From positions 62,001 to 126,000 of the forward strand of contig JAILZT010000003.1 in the NCBI GenBank assembly GCA_023512345.1: a DNA stretch of 64,000 nt. The letters are read 5' to 3'. This document shows positions 33,615 to 42,544 of the stretch, piece after piece (the first letter of the stretch is position 1; each line of letters starts with the position of its first letter). The position numbers and the translations under genes were made by a program. The stretch is from Paenibacillus sp. Lineage in GTDB: Bacteria > Bacillota > Bacilli > Paenibacillales > Paenibacillaceae. The notes under the pieces were generated by a model. That model searched no databases. It was given only the letters and a program-made list of their open reading frames with translations, and was not told where the DNA came from.

Positions 33615-35264
33615 TTATCCTCCTCTGGAGCTGTTTTTGTACTCTTTGGGGGATTGTCCATATTTTTTACGGAAACAAAAGCTGAAGTAATTTGGATCGG
33701 CGAAGCCGATTTTTTCCGCAATCTCAAAAGCCTTGAGCTCCGTTGATCTCAGCAAATCCTTTGCCGCCTCAAGCCGAATTTGCAGCAAATAATTGACAAA
33801 AGTCATTTTCATCTCTTTTTTGAAAATACTGCTGAAATAGCCTGTACTGATATGCAGATGCTGACAGACTTTCCCAACAGAAATATCGGATTCCTCATAG
33901 TGTGCTCGAATATACCCTTTAGCCTGTTCTATAAGTAGTTTATAGCTGGATTGACGCTCTGTAGCAATATTATCCATAAGCCGACTGCATACCGATATGA
34001 TCCACTGCTTGGCTTCGCCCAAATTATTAAAGCGGTTCATCACCATAAGTGAAGAAAATCTCGGACCAAAAAGCTCAGTGGTCTCACTCCCAGCTTCCTT
34101 ACCCACTCGCAAAATCGATGTGATAATCTCCAGCAAAAAGATCTGGTAGTCCTGAGTAGAAACCTGATCAACATCCAAACCGCTGAATAATTCATCAATG
34201 ATCTCAGTCAATTCCTGAACCGTCCCCAGCTTGATCGTCCGTATTAAGGACTGCTCAGTCAGTTCATCATAGGCTAGCATCCGGTTGGAGCGTGATTCAA
34301 CATCTTCGATCCAGATTACCCTGTTGTTCCCAAGGACTAGTCTATAATCCAGTGCCTGCAATGCATCAGTGAACGAATTGAACAGAAGTACTGCGGATTG
34401 ACAAACGGTTCCTGCACCTGCGGTTATTGTTAGCTTCAGAAAACGCTGTACACTCTGGCGAATTTCTTCAAGTATTGTAAAGGTTTTACTCGTGATCAAT
34501 GCTTCATCAAGCTCTGCGCTTACCGTGAGCATAACAACATCATCCCTATGAATAAACACCTTGCCAAATCCATGTTTTGAACATATTTCTTCGGCAATGT
34601 TAAGCACGGCAAAAAGTTGTAAATTACGATCTCCTGTGTCTCTCAGAGATACCTGTCTTGTTCCCGTTAGGCTTGCCTGTCCATCTCCGCGAATATAATC
34701 CACGCTTATTACCGAAGCAAGGAACAGTTCTCCAGACAATTTCAGACCGTATTCAGCACTCTTCTCAGCAATTTCTTCCGGACGAAGCCTGCGGGAAACA
34801 AGTGAAGAAAGGAACTGCTCACGAAGTACGGGAAGACTTTTACGATAATGTTCGCTCAGAACATACACATTTTCTTTCTCAGAGATTTCAGCTTCTATCT
34901 GCTCTCTTACCTTTATCAGGATATCGATCAATTCCTGAGCTGAGAACGGCTTCAACACATATTCATCGATTTGCAGCTTGATTGCCCGTTGGGCATATTC
35001 GAACTCATCATAGCCGGTTAAAATAATTATTTTTGTATTTGGGTGACGACTACGGATCCACTCTGCAAGCTGCAATCCGTTCATAAAAGGCATTTGAATG
35101 TCAGTAACAACTACGTCTGGCATAAGGCGATCAATAGCTTCTGCAGCTTCTCTACCATTCTCAGCCTGTTCGACTACTTCAAAACCGTATTTTGCCCAAT
35201 CAATTTGAGCAATAATCCCTTCTCTTACATCTTCTTCGTCTTCAGCTAAAATCAATTTATACAT
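33615..35264 (-). CDS. Response regulator, YesN type (REC + AraC HTH)
   Basis: 549 residues. The receiver domain is residues 1-120: LAEDEEDVREGI, phospho-acceptor Asp in VVTDIQMPFMNG (about 55), Lys in EYVLKPFSA. A long middle region follows and then a C-terminal AraC double HTH (SVGKVCQHLHISTGYFSSIFKKEM and AFEIAEKIGFADPNYFSFCFRKKYG). GAGGG precedes the ATG. It is first gene of the regulator-kinase-binding-protein operon and the probable activator of mglBAC. Confidence 0.92.
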   Translation of the reverse strand: MYKLILAEDEEDVREGIIAQIDWAKYGFEVVEQAENGREAAEAIDRLMPDVVVTDIQMPFMNGLQLAEWIRSRHPNTKIIILTGYDEFEYAQRAIKLQIDEYVLKPFSAQELIDILIKVREQIEAEISEKENVYVLSEHYRKSLPVLREQFLSSLVSRRLRPEEIAEKSAEYGLKLSGELFLASVISVDYIRGDGQASLTGTRQVSLRDTGDRNLQLFAVLNIAEEICSKHGFGKVFIHRDDVVMLTVSAELDEALITSKTFTILEEIRQSVQRFLKLTITAGAGTVCQSAVLLFNSFTDALQALDYRLVLGNNRVIWIEDVESRSNRMLAYDELTEQSLIRTIKLGTVQELTEIIDELFSGLDVDQVSTQDYQIFLLEIITSILRVGKEAGSETTELFGPRFSSLMVMNRFNNLGEAKQWIISVCSRLMDNIATERQSSYKLLIEQAKGYIRAHYEESDISVGKVCQHLHISTGYFSSIFKKEMKMTFVNYLLQIRLEAAKDLLRSTELKAFEIAEKIGFADPNYFSFCFRKKYGQSPKEYKNSSRGG

Positions 35265-35385
35265 GATTCATCCCTCTTTGGATAAGTTAATTTTCATAAT
35301 AAAACTATTCTATATGATTCAATCGATGTGATCTATGTTTAAGTTAAGGTAATAAATTTCTTTGAGGTCTTTTTAAGAAAAAAAA

Positions 35386-35408
35386 CCATCCCGTTTGAGC
35401 CGGGATGG
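35386..35408 (-). terminator. Rho-independent terminator of purT-GNAT
   Basis: CCATCCCG and CGGGATGG form a perfect stem followed on the minus strand by eight T. Confidence 0.85.
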
Positions 35409-35431
35409 GGATGATCATTAACGTATAAGAT

Positions 35432-35893
35432 CTACTTTAACGCCTTATTGAAACGGTATCCTGTTTTTTCAAACCCGATGTGACGATAAAAAGCATGCGC
35501 CGGGGCTCTCTCTACTCGATTTCCGCTTCTTAGGAAAAGCTGACAGCAGCCTTGCTGCCTTGCCCATTCTTCCGCTGAGGCTACAAGTCTTTTTCCGAGT
35601 CCATTTCCTCTAAGCTGCTCAGATACTATAAGTGCAGTGATCTCGGTAATACATTCTTGTTGTTTGTAGTACGAACTTATTTGCCGTAGTCCGATCATTC
35701 CCACGACTTCGTTGTCCAGCTCGGCAACGAGTGTACAATGGAGAGAATCATTCTCCATATCTTGCATTCTCTCTTTCATCACGCTAAGCGTTGTAGGATA
35801 GCCGAATTCACGCAAGAGTGCTGTAACTCTCTCCAGATCGTTCATGCCGCATTTGCGAATTTGCAGTACTGGTGCCGCAATACTACTGTTCAT
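35432..35893 (-). CDS. GNAT-family N-acetyltransferase
   Basis: About 153 residues. Typical GNAT blocks: [44 protein letters not shown] (acetyl-CoA loop) and [14 protein letters not shown] at the end. ATG at 35893 is favoured because GGAGG lies nine bases upstream; an in-frame ATG at 35899 is only three bases from the SD. The start overlaps the purT stop by about 11 bp, so the two are cotranscribed. The acceptor is unknown. Confidence 0.85.
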   Translation of the reverse strand: MNSSIAAPVLQIRKCGMNDLERVTALLREFGYPTTLSVMKERMQDMENDSLHCTLVAELDNEVVGMIGLRQISSYYKQQECITEITALIVSEQLRGNGLGKRLVASAEEWARQQGCCQLFLRSGNRVERAPAHAFYRHIGFEKTGYRFNKALK

Positions 35894-37073
35894 TCTCATA
35901 TACCTCCACTTTTAGCATAGACGCTGCCTTTTTGGCTGTCGTCCTTGCGTTTTCCACGTTTTCCGCTGCGCTTAACGTTATTGCCATGCGTCGTCCTGGG
36001 CGAACTTCCGGCTTGCCGAACACACGAACTTGAGTACGCGGAAGCGCAAGGGCTTCCCCTAGTCCAGAGACAGCAAAGGCTTGTCCATTCCCTTCTGCTT
36101 TGAGCGTAGCAGATGCACCCGGTGTCAGCAAATTCACTGACTGCACGGGAAAACCAAGAATCGCTCTAACATGTAATGCAAATTGTGATAACTCCTGAGT
36201 TGCCATGGTCACCATGCCCGTATCATGCGGCCGTGGTGATACTTCACTGAACAATACGCCTTGATTGGTTAAAAATAACTCCACACCAAAAATTCCCAAA
36301 CCACCGAGTTCATCCGTTATTGCTTTTGCAATGGACTGAGCTTCCTCTAGTTGACTGGCTTTCATCTCATGAGGCTGCCAGGATTCTACGTAATCTCCAT
36401 CCTTTTGAATGTGGCCTATGGGTGGACAATAAACTGTTCCATCCACTGAGCGTACCGTAAGAAGGGTAATCTCACTCTCAAAAGTAACAAAAGCCTCCAC
36501 TATGACACGAGTACCTTTGGCTCTGGCACCTTCAAGTGCATTGTTCCAGCAGGCCTCGGCATCCTCCGGCTTCCGGCATAAGCTTTGCCCTTTACCTGAA
36601 GAACTCATGATGGGCTTAACAACACACGGTGTACCGAGTTCTGTAACGGCTTGACGAAGTTCCTCCAGACTGTCCGCGAAACGGTAATCCGCAGTAGGTA
36701 GCCCGAGTTGTTCGGCAGCAAGCCGTCGGATCCCTTCCCTGTCCATAGTCAATCTGGTCGCTCGGGCAGTAGGAATGATGTTATAACCCTCTTCTTCCAG
36801 TTCAACAAGTGCTTGGGTTGCAATCGCCTCGATTTCCGGTACGATTACGTCAGGTTTCTCAGAACGGATAAGTGCCTTGAGACTCTCTGCATCCAGCATA
36901 TCAATGACATGAGAACGATGGGCAACTCCCATCGCAGGTGCGTTGTAGTAACGATCTACGGCCACGGTCTCCACGCCAAGGCGTTGAGCTTCAATAATGA
37001 CCTCCTTACCCAATTCACCGCTGCCAAGCAGCAACAGCTTACGACTTTGAGCTGAAAAAGGAGCTCCCCACAT
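35883..37073 (-). CDS. purT: Formate-dependent phosphoribosylglycinamide formyltransferase
   Basis: PurT converts glycinamide ribonucleotide, ATP and formate into formyl-GAR in purine synthesis without folate. 396 residues, normal length. N-terminal [22 protein letters not shown], then an ATP-grasp domain with [33 protein letters not shown] and [16 protein letters not shown], the last typical of PurT. The start ATG has GAGGTCG upstream at slightly long spacing. It stands apart from any pur operon. No purine riboswitch or PurBox is evident in the 154-bp gap upstream. Confidence 0.93.
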   Translation of the reverse strand: MWGAPFSAQSRKLLLLGSGELGKEVIIEAQRLGVETVAVDRYYNAPAMGVAHRSHVIDMLDAESLKALIRSEKPDVIVPEIEAIATQALVELEEEGYNIIPTARATRLTMDREGIRRLAAEQLGLPTADYRFADSLEELRQAVTELGTPCVVKPIMSSSGKGQSLCRKPEDAEACWNNALEGARAKGTRVIVEAFVTFESEITLLTVRSVDGTVYCPPIGHIQKDGDYVESWQPHEMKASQLEEAQSIAKAITDELGGLGIFGVELFLTNQGVLFSEVSPRPHDTGMVTMATQELSQFALHVRAILGFPVQSVNLLTPGASATLKAEGNGQAFAVSGLGEALALPRTQVRVFGKPEVRPGRRMAITLSAAENVENARTTAKKAASMLKVEVYENEQ

Positions 37074-37227
37074 TGTCGATTTCGACCTCTTTCGGCAATT
37101 TCACTGTCATCCATCATCTTTTCAGGAAAACATGACAGTTTCCTTGTAAATTTTCAGGCTTCTTTATTTTCATCCATCATTGAGCAGAATGCAAGTGTTC
37201 TTCGACATTTTCCTACAAACTTCACAC

Positions 37228-40200
37228 TTATTTGTCCACCATATCGTCGAAAGATTGCTCGAGGTCAAGTAAATAGCGAGCTAATTCACCCCAATGCTCT
37301 GAAGAATCACCTCCTTTCGAGACCAGAGACATAGCCTCTGCCTGCTCCGATAATAGATTACGGAGCCTCACAATGGAGACCTTCATAGTCTCTGACATGC
37401 AGTACTCGTAATGCGCCAACAAACCTACCTCTTGTTCAGCAGCAGCACGAGCCACTGCCTCCTTCAATAGAGGTTCGACGGCAGCTTTAACTTTGTCACG
37501 GCCAGGACCTTCGAAAAAATATCGGGGTGATTTGAAATCATTCCATAAACCAGACCCATCAGGGGGCTGGAGTTTGCATTCCATACTCTTAGGAGGAGAC
37601 CAGCGCTCTTCATCCTCCGATAGCAGCTGAATCTCACTGTTGGAAAAAGATAGCTCTTCTGCAGCAGTACCCACAGCAACGCGGACCAGTTGATGGCCCT
37701 TAGCCTCCAGCCGCAGAGTAGTAGCCCATAACTCCTGTTCGAGTTCATGCGCTACTGTGCGCCAAAGTTCACGCAGGCAACCTGCAAATATCTCTTTCAG
37801 ATTTCCAGCATCCTCACGCAGCAAGGAAGGATGAAACGACTCCTGAAAAAAACGGCCAAATGAAAATCCCAATCGCTGCCGCACATGGTACAGCAGTTCC
37901 TCACCTTCACGTTGGAGGTCTCGGAGAGGGCGATCCTCCATCAGCAGGAGAGCTATCCGCTTTTCTGCCTGGCTTTGTCGTTCCATTTGCCGCTTCAACC
38001 CCTCCTCACGGTGAGTTTGCTCTTGGGAAGCTAGGTTTTGCCACTCCTCAGCACGGTGACGAACGGAGACGATACTCTCTTTTGCTGCTCCTATGGACAG
38101 CCCTGGAAGTTCTTCCCCTGCAAAGCGACCCAGAGCTAGTTCAAACGGTCCGAAGCGGGAGTCTTGGAAGGCCTCATTATCGCTGCCCAACTTACCTTTT
38201 AATGCTAACAGGCTTGAAAGACTGTAAATTCGCGGTGCAGCAAGACCTCCAGCCCGTAAATTGGCAGCTACATGACTTCTTACCTCCTCCAATTCATCTT
38301 CCCCTGAGGCCAGATCAGAAGCGTTGATAATAAAAAACATTTTATCAAGTGCAAAGCTGTCTTTAATCCGTCCAAGCTGCGATAATAAACTCCGGTCTGC
38401 CTTTGAGAACGCGTGGTTATAATATGTCACAAAACAAATTGCATCCGCGTTCTTCATATAGCCAAACGTAACACCTGTATGCCTAGAATGTAAGGAATCC
38501 GCTCCCGGCGTATCCACAAGAATAATGCCGCTTTCTGTCAGCGGACTTGAATAATATAGATCAATGCCCTGGACGAAGCAGGCCCGTGTCTCCTCTGCAA
38601 CAAGGAGGCGATATTCCTCCAGATCCACGGTACGGACTTTTTCGAGCAGGTCTTTGGACTCTTCCCAACCGGCCGCTGCTGCTCGCAAGAAGCCAGCATG
38701 CGGCAGCGCGGAGGGATGAATTCCCCGCACCGGCAGACTGTCCAGCGCTGCCGTCCAAGTCTCACGCAGCGGTTCACCAAGCTGCAGCACATTGAAGGAA
38801 TGGATGATATCGCTCCAGAAATCATCCATCGTCTTCATCGTCACAACCGCAGTTGAATGCCGGAAGTCGCCTTCCGGCGCTAATATGCGGTTGACGGCAG
38901 CCGTGGCGGGATGGGGAGACACGGGCAGCACTTCTTCGCCTAGCAGGGCATTGGCGAAGGAGGATTTGCCGGCGCTGAACGCTCCGAACAGCGCCAAGGT
39001 AAAGCGGCCGCCGGTGAGATCGGCCGCACGTGCCGCCAGGCTGCGCGCCGCAGACGCCATGGCTGGCTCGCGGCGCAGCCGCTCCGCCGCAGCCGTCAGC
39101 GTGGCTGCGGCTGCCGCTAGCCGGCGGTGGCGTCCGCCCGCCGGCGATGGTGCCGCCGCCAGGCTCGCGGCGGCGGCACCGGTCCGGGCCGCCGCTGCGC
39201 TGCGCGGCGGCTCGGACGCAGGCGGCGCTGAGCGATGCGCGGCCGCCTGCGGGGTTGCCCTCACCTCCGGCAGGCTGCCGGGGGTGAGGGTCCGGCGCGG
39301 CGGCAGCAGCGCCGCGAGCTCAGCCGCGCGGGCGTCCGCCGCGCGGTCCAGGGCGGCGAGCGCGGCGTAGGCGCGCGACTGCCGCTCGAGTGCGAGCTCG
39401 CGGAGCGCAAGCGCAGCGCGGCGCTCTTCGAGCAATGGCGGCAGCTTCGCCAGTAGCTCATCTGCCAATTCCAGGGCAGCGCGGCGGTACATAGCCTTAA
39501 TTTCTGCCGATAGACTGCGGCAGAAATTAAGCAGCGCCTCGCCAGAGCCACTGGTTCCCGGCTTCACCGCGCCGGCCAGCCATTCGGCGGAAATGGCAGG
39601 AAGCTTACGCTTCAGTGCCTGCTCCGCCTGTCCATCCCATAGGTTAAGAGTCTCTGACCATCCTCTTAACAGAGCCATGAAGTGCCATTCCAACTGGGCA
39701 GAGACCTGACTTTTTAGTGAGTCTCTGAACGCATATAACCTAGTAATTTGTTCCTTTTCCTTCTTAGAAACAGTAGACCAAAAACCTAGACGAAAGCTTG
39801 AGCTTAAGCTGTCAACATAACGTCCTGCATACTCTCTTACCTCTGCTGGAATAAGGTTCGCATTACCAAGCAAATCGTCTAAACTCGTCCGGAGCTTTAA
39901 TCGGGACAGCGAGTCCCGTTCGTCCAAACTTCGTCGTTCATCTTCAATAGAGCTTAACTCTCTGTCTATCTCGCGTTTCTCTACACCTGATAGTTCCGCA
40001 AGAAGCGCCTCTCTTTCCTCACGCTGTTCTTCACGGTATGAAGTTAATGTTGAATCAGCCGCATGATGTATAGAACAGGACAAGCTATATTGCAGCAAAT
40101 CTTCCCGCCGCTCTAGTAGATCTTCGATTAGGTGTAAGAGGCTGCCCCATTGATTTAAATCATGGTTTTTTACTTTAAGAGAAGTAAAGAGTAGCCCAGC

Positions 40201-40914
40201 ACAATGAATACCCCATTGACTGAAAGCGTTTTCCAGTTGGCGTTTATATTCCTGATGCGATATTTCCTGTTCCCTGTGCTTATCGATTTGATTCACGATA
40301 AGATATAACGGTTTGCCCCAGTCACTTAGGTTTTTAGCAAAGGCCAAATTATTCTCCGATTGCACATGATTATAATCCATCACATAGAACACTACATCCG
40401 CTAGATGCAGGGCAGAACGGGTTGCACTCCTATGTGCATCATCCGTAGAATCAACTCCAGGTGTATCCATCAGAACACCGCGGGATCCAAGTACCGGGAT
40501 CTCTTCCCAGACCTCAATGGCTGAGTAGTCCCCTCCATTCCGACAGTATTCATCAAGTTTGTCAGGTGTTGTCTCCCAAGGTTTCAATGTTTCATTAGTA
40601 TTTGTACTGCGAGGATAAATAAGAACACGAGGATTTCCACAACGGATAGATACAATATTCGCACTGGTCGGAATGGGACCCGAAGGAAGCACATGACTTC
40701 CACATAAGGCATTAATCATACTGGACTTTCCAGCTGAAAAATGGCCGCAAAAAGCCATCGTCAGTTCATGAGCACTTTCTTTACGGCGTAATTCAGAATA
40801 TATACGTACAGCCTCTTCATCCCCCCACTGCTCCATTAAGTCTTGCAGCAAGGAAAGTATCGAGTTTGTATTTATTTGCCTGTTTTTATCGAAATTAGCC
40901 TGTTCGGCACCCAT
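37228..40914 (-). CDS. dynA: Two-headed bacterial dynamin (DynA-like)
   Basis: 1228 residues, close to the length of B. subtilis DynA, with two dynamin units in one chain; membrane-fusing or remodelling GTPase. Head 1: GHFSAGKSSMINAL (57-70), LMDTPGVDS (148-156), NQID (208-211). Head 2: GAFSAGKSSFANAL (about 640-655), LVDTPGADS (about 800), FIINASDL. Coiled-coil stalks follow each head. Between the heads, about residues 480-630, lies an Ala/Arg/Pro-rich linker whose DNA (about 38880-39600) is far richer in GC than the rest. GGAGAGACG precedes the ATG. It is probably monocistronic or follows from upstream read-through. Confidence 0.9.
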   Translation of the reverse strand: MGAEQANFDKNRQINTNSILSLLQDLMEQWGDEEAVRIYSELRRKESAHELTMAFCGHFSAGKSSMINALCGSHVLPSGPIPTSANIVSIRCGNPRVLIYPRSTNTNETLKPWETTPDKLDEYCRNGGDYSAIEVWEEIPVLGSRGVLMDTPGVDSTDDAHRSATRSALHLADVVFYVMDYNHVQSENNLAFAKNLSDWGKPLYLIVNQIDKHREQEISHQEYKRQLENAFSQWGIHCAGLLFTSLKVKNHDLNQWGSLLHLIEDLLERREDLLQYSLSCSIHHAADSTLTSYREEQREEREALLAELSGVEKREIDRELSSIEDERRSLDERDSLSRLKLRTSLDDLLGNANLIPAEVREYAGRYVDSLSSSFRLGFWSTVSKKEKEQITRLYAFRDSLKSQVSAQLEWHFMALLRGWSETLNLWDGQAEQALKRKLPAISAEWLAGAVKPGTSGSGEALLNFCRSLSAEIKAMYRRAALELADELLAKLPPLLEERRAALALRELALERQSRAYAALAALDRAADARAAELAALLPPRRTLTPGSLPEVRATPQAAAHRSAPPASEPPRSAAAARTGAAAASLAAAPSPAGGRHRRLAAAAATLTAAAERLRREPAMASAARSLAARAADLTGGRFTLALFGAFSAGKSSFANALLGEEVLPVSPHPATAAVNRILAPEGDFRHSTAVVTMKTMDDFWSDIIHSFNVLQLGEPLRETWTAALDSLPVRGIHPSALPHAGFLRAAAAGWEESKDLLEKVRTVDLEEYRLLVAEETRACFVQGIDLYYSSPLTESGIILVDTPGADSLHSRHTGVTFGYMKNADAICFVTYYNHAFSKADRSLLSQLGRIKDSFALDKMFFIINASDLASGEDELEEVRSHVAANLRAGGLAAPRIYSLSSLLALKGKLGSDNEAFQDSRFGPFELALGRFAGEELPGLSIGAAKESIVSVRHRAEEWQNLASQEQTHREEGLKRQMERQSQAEKRIALLLMEDRPLRDLQREGEELLYHVRQRLGFSFGRFFQESFHPSLLREDAGNLKEIFAGCLRELWRTVAHELEQELWATTLRLEAKGHQLVRVAVGTAAEELSFSNSEIQLLSEDEERWSPPKSMECKLQPPDGSGLWNDFKSPRYFFEGPGRDKVKAAVEPLLKEAVARAAAEQEVGLLAHYEYCMSETMKVSIVRLRNLLSEQAEAMSLVSKGGDSSEHWGELARYLLDLEQSFDDMVDK

Positions 40915-40967
40915 CGTCTCTCCACCTCTGCTATATAAACTATACTAATGATTTACTCGTTAGGAGT

Positions 40968-41115
40968 GTGATAGTAACTACGGTGAATGTTTGGACTTCC
41001 AGCCGCTGTTGTCGTAAGACTTTCTTGAATTGACCGCTGTTCGCGGATGAAATCCGGAGACAAAGGCGGTCGCTCTCGCTCTTCCAGTTCCAAAATCCCC
41101 CTTCATTACTATCAC
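40968..41115. repeat. Family A palindromic repeat, copy 5
   Basis: Ends GTGATAGTAA and TTACTATCAC are perfect complements, with inner arms GAATGTTTGGACTTCC and GTTCCAAAATCCC. It also has GCCGCTGTTGTC, CGCGGATGAAAT and GACAAAGGCGGTCGCT, matching copy 1 at 2421-2578. The 236 bp between it and the small gene at 41352 hold the terminator and nothing else evident. Confidence 0.7.
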
Positions 41116-41280
41116 CACGAGGTATTTTTTTAGTTCAGTCTATAAAGTTCCTTAAAATTCAGTAGTTTCAATGACATTTTTAACGTTCATTTCATATACA
41201 AGAATAGAATAATTCTATTCTAACACCAGTTTGCCACAAATCAAATACTGCTTAACACATTAACTTTTCTACATAAAAAA

Positions 41281-41309
41281 AGACAAAACCCACTTAGCGG
41301 GCTTTGTCT
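41281..41309 (-). terminator. Rho-independent terminator of the nth operon
   Basis: AGACAAAGCCC and GGGTTTTGTCT form an 11-bp stem with one mismatch, followed on the minus strand by seven T. Confidence 0.8.
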
Positions 41310-41351
41310 CTTATTTTTATATTTTCGACATTCAATTACACGAAACTTCGA

Positions 41352-41618
41352 TTACGCCGTTTCTAGAACAGGCAGAAGAATTTCAAATACTTTACCATGC
41401 TGTAGAATTGTAAGTCCACGAGATTTATCTCTCATAACTACAACCTCTGGCTTTACTGACATACGCTCTAAATAGTGTTCAGGTACGTCGCCGGAATGGC
41501 TGATGGTAATGCCCTCCACTTCCTGCTCTTCATTCTCTTCCAACGGGCTGTCAACTACGCGTTCAAAAATATCAGAAAATACTTCAAAATTATCAGTGTA
41601 TACAGAAATGCACTTCAT
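41352..41618 (-). CDS. Conserved small acidic protein of unknown function
   Basis: About 88 residues from ATG at 41618 (MKCISVYTDNFEVF). Upstream GATGGGGATAGAG serves as SD. It is acidic, with the middle segment SPLEENEEQEVEG, and ends ILLPVLETA. Proteins of this type occur in Paenibacillus, sometimes annotated loosely as NAD/FAD-utilising; I see no nucleotide-binding motif. It starts 26 bp after the nth stop and shares its terminator. Confidence 0.75.
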   Translation of the reverse strand: MKCISVYTDNFEVFSDIFERVVDSPLEENEEQEVEGITISHSGDVPEHYLERMSVKPEVVVMRDKSRGLTILQHGKVFEILLPVLETA

Positions 41619-41644
41619 CTCTATCCCCATCCTCATCATCATCT

Positions 41645-42337
41645 CTATTTCTTTAGTTTTAGTTTTGTCTTTAGATCATTATCTTTCCTGATCAACGACG
41701 TTTTCATACGTTTTTTGCCCTCCCGGCACACATCCAAGAGAGGACATACCTGACACTGTGGATTCTGTGCTTTACAATGATAACGTCCGAAAAAGATGAG
41801 CCGATGGTGTGTTAAAGTCCATTCCTCTCGAGGAACAGCCTTCATCAGCTTCTTTTCTACCTCCAGCACGCTATCTTTCCAGCCGGCCAATGCAAGTCGT
41901 TTCGATACACGTTCAACATGAGTGTCCACAGCAATAGCAGGAACTCCAAAGGCATTAGATACTACTACATTTGCCGTTTTTCGTCCGACACCAGGCAAGG
42001 TTACCAGTTGATCATGTGCCTCCGGGATTTCTCCCCCATACTGATCAATCAGTATAGAACATAGACTTTGAATATGCTTGGCCTTGTTCCGGTATAAACC
42101 GATGCGCCGGATATCCGCTTCCAGCTCCTCTAGAGGTACTGAAATGTAATCAAGGGGTGCTTTGTACTTTTGGAACAAGTCCACAGTAACTTTGTTCACT
42201 GTAGCATCCGTGCATTGAGCGGAAAGAAGTACGGCAATTGTCAGCTCAAATGCGTTGCTGTGATTCAGCTCGCAATGCGCTTCCGGGAACATGTTTCCGA
42301 TCGTATCCAGAATGTGGCGGACATCTGCAACCTTCAT
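41645..42337 (-). CDS. nth: Endonuclease III
   Basis: DNA glycosylase/AP lyase for oxidised pyrimidines. Helix-hairpin-helix LPGVGRKTANVV with the catalytic Lys, catalytic Asp in VDTHVERVSKRL, and the 4Fe-4S ligands C-x6-C-x2-C-x5-C in CKAQNPQCQVCPLLDVC near the end. ATG at 42337 (MKVADVRHIL) is chosen for its GGAGGGG SD; the frame extends to 42412 without support. 230 residues, normal. In B. subtilis nth follows dnaD; here it is about 20 kb from asnS-dnaD. Confidence 0.93.
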   Translation of the reverse strand: MKVADVRHILDTIGNMFPEAHCELNHSNAFELTIAVLLSAQCTDATVNKVTVDLFQKYKAPLDYISVPLEELEADIRRIGLYRNKAKHIQSLCSILIDQYGGEIPEAHDQLVTLPGVGRKTANVVVSNAFGVPAIAVDTHVERVSKRLALAGWKDSVLEVEKKLMKAVPREEWTLTHHRLIFFGRYHCKAQNPQCQVCPLLDVCREGKKRMKTSLIRKDNDLKTKLKLKK

Positions 42338-42482
42338 AACATCCCCTCCACGAAGTAAGTACACCCTGTGATGGATACGGCGTATCTCTCGGATGTAAGC
42401 AAATATAAGCAAAGTATGTATTATAGCCTACACCTTCATACATTACAAGCGAATAATATTCGCGCTTATATTTCAAAAAAAA

Positions 42483-42516
42483 CGTCTTGACGCAGTATTA
42501 CCTCTGCGTCAAGACG
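42483..42516 (-). terminator. Rho-independent terminator of the SLH gene
   Basis: CGTCTTGACGCAG pairs perfectly with CTGCGTCAAGACG, followed by eight T on the minus strand. Confidence 0.85.
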
Positions 42517-42544
42517 GTGTTTCACACGGAAAATCACCCTAAAC

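Noticed and set aside
37074-37227. Purine riboswitch or PurBox upstream of purT
   Set aside because: No conserved purine aptamer core or paired PurBoxes could be found in the 154-bp gap.
38792-39370. 192-codon plus-strand frame in dynA
   Set aside because: It overlaps the GC-rich linker of dynA, where stop codons are rare on any frame; low-complexity Ala/Arg composition.
41352-41618. NAD/FAD-utilising enzyme label for the small gene
   Set aside because: No Rossmann glycine motif is visible in 88 residues, so I keep it as unknown.
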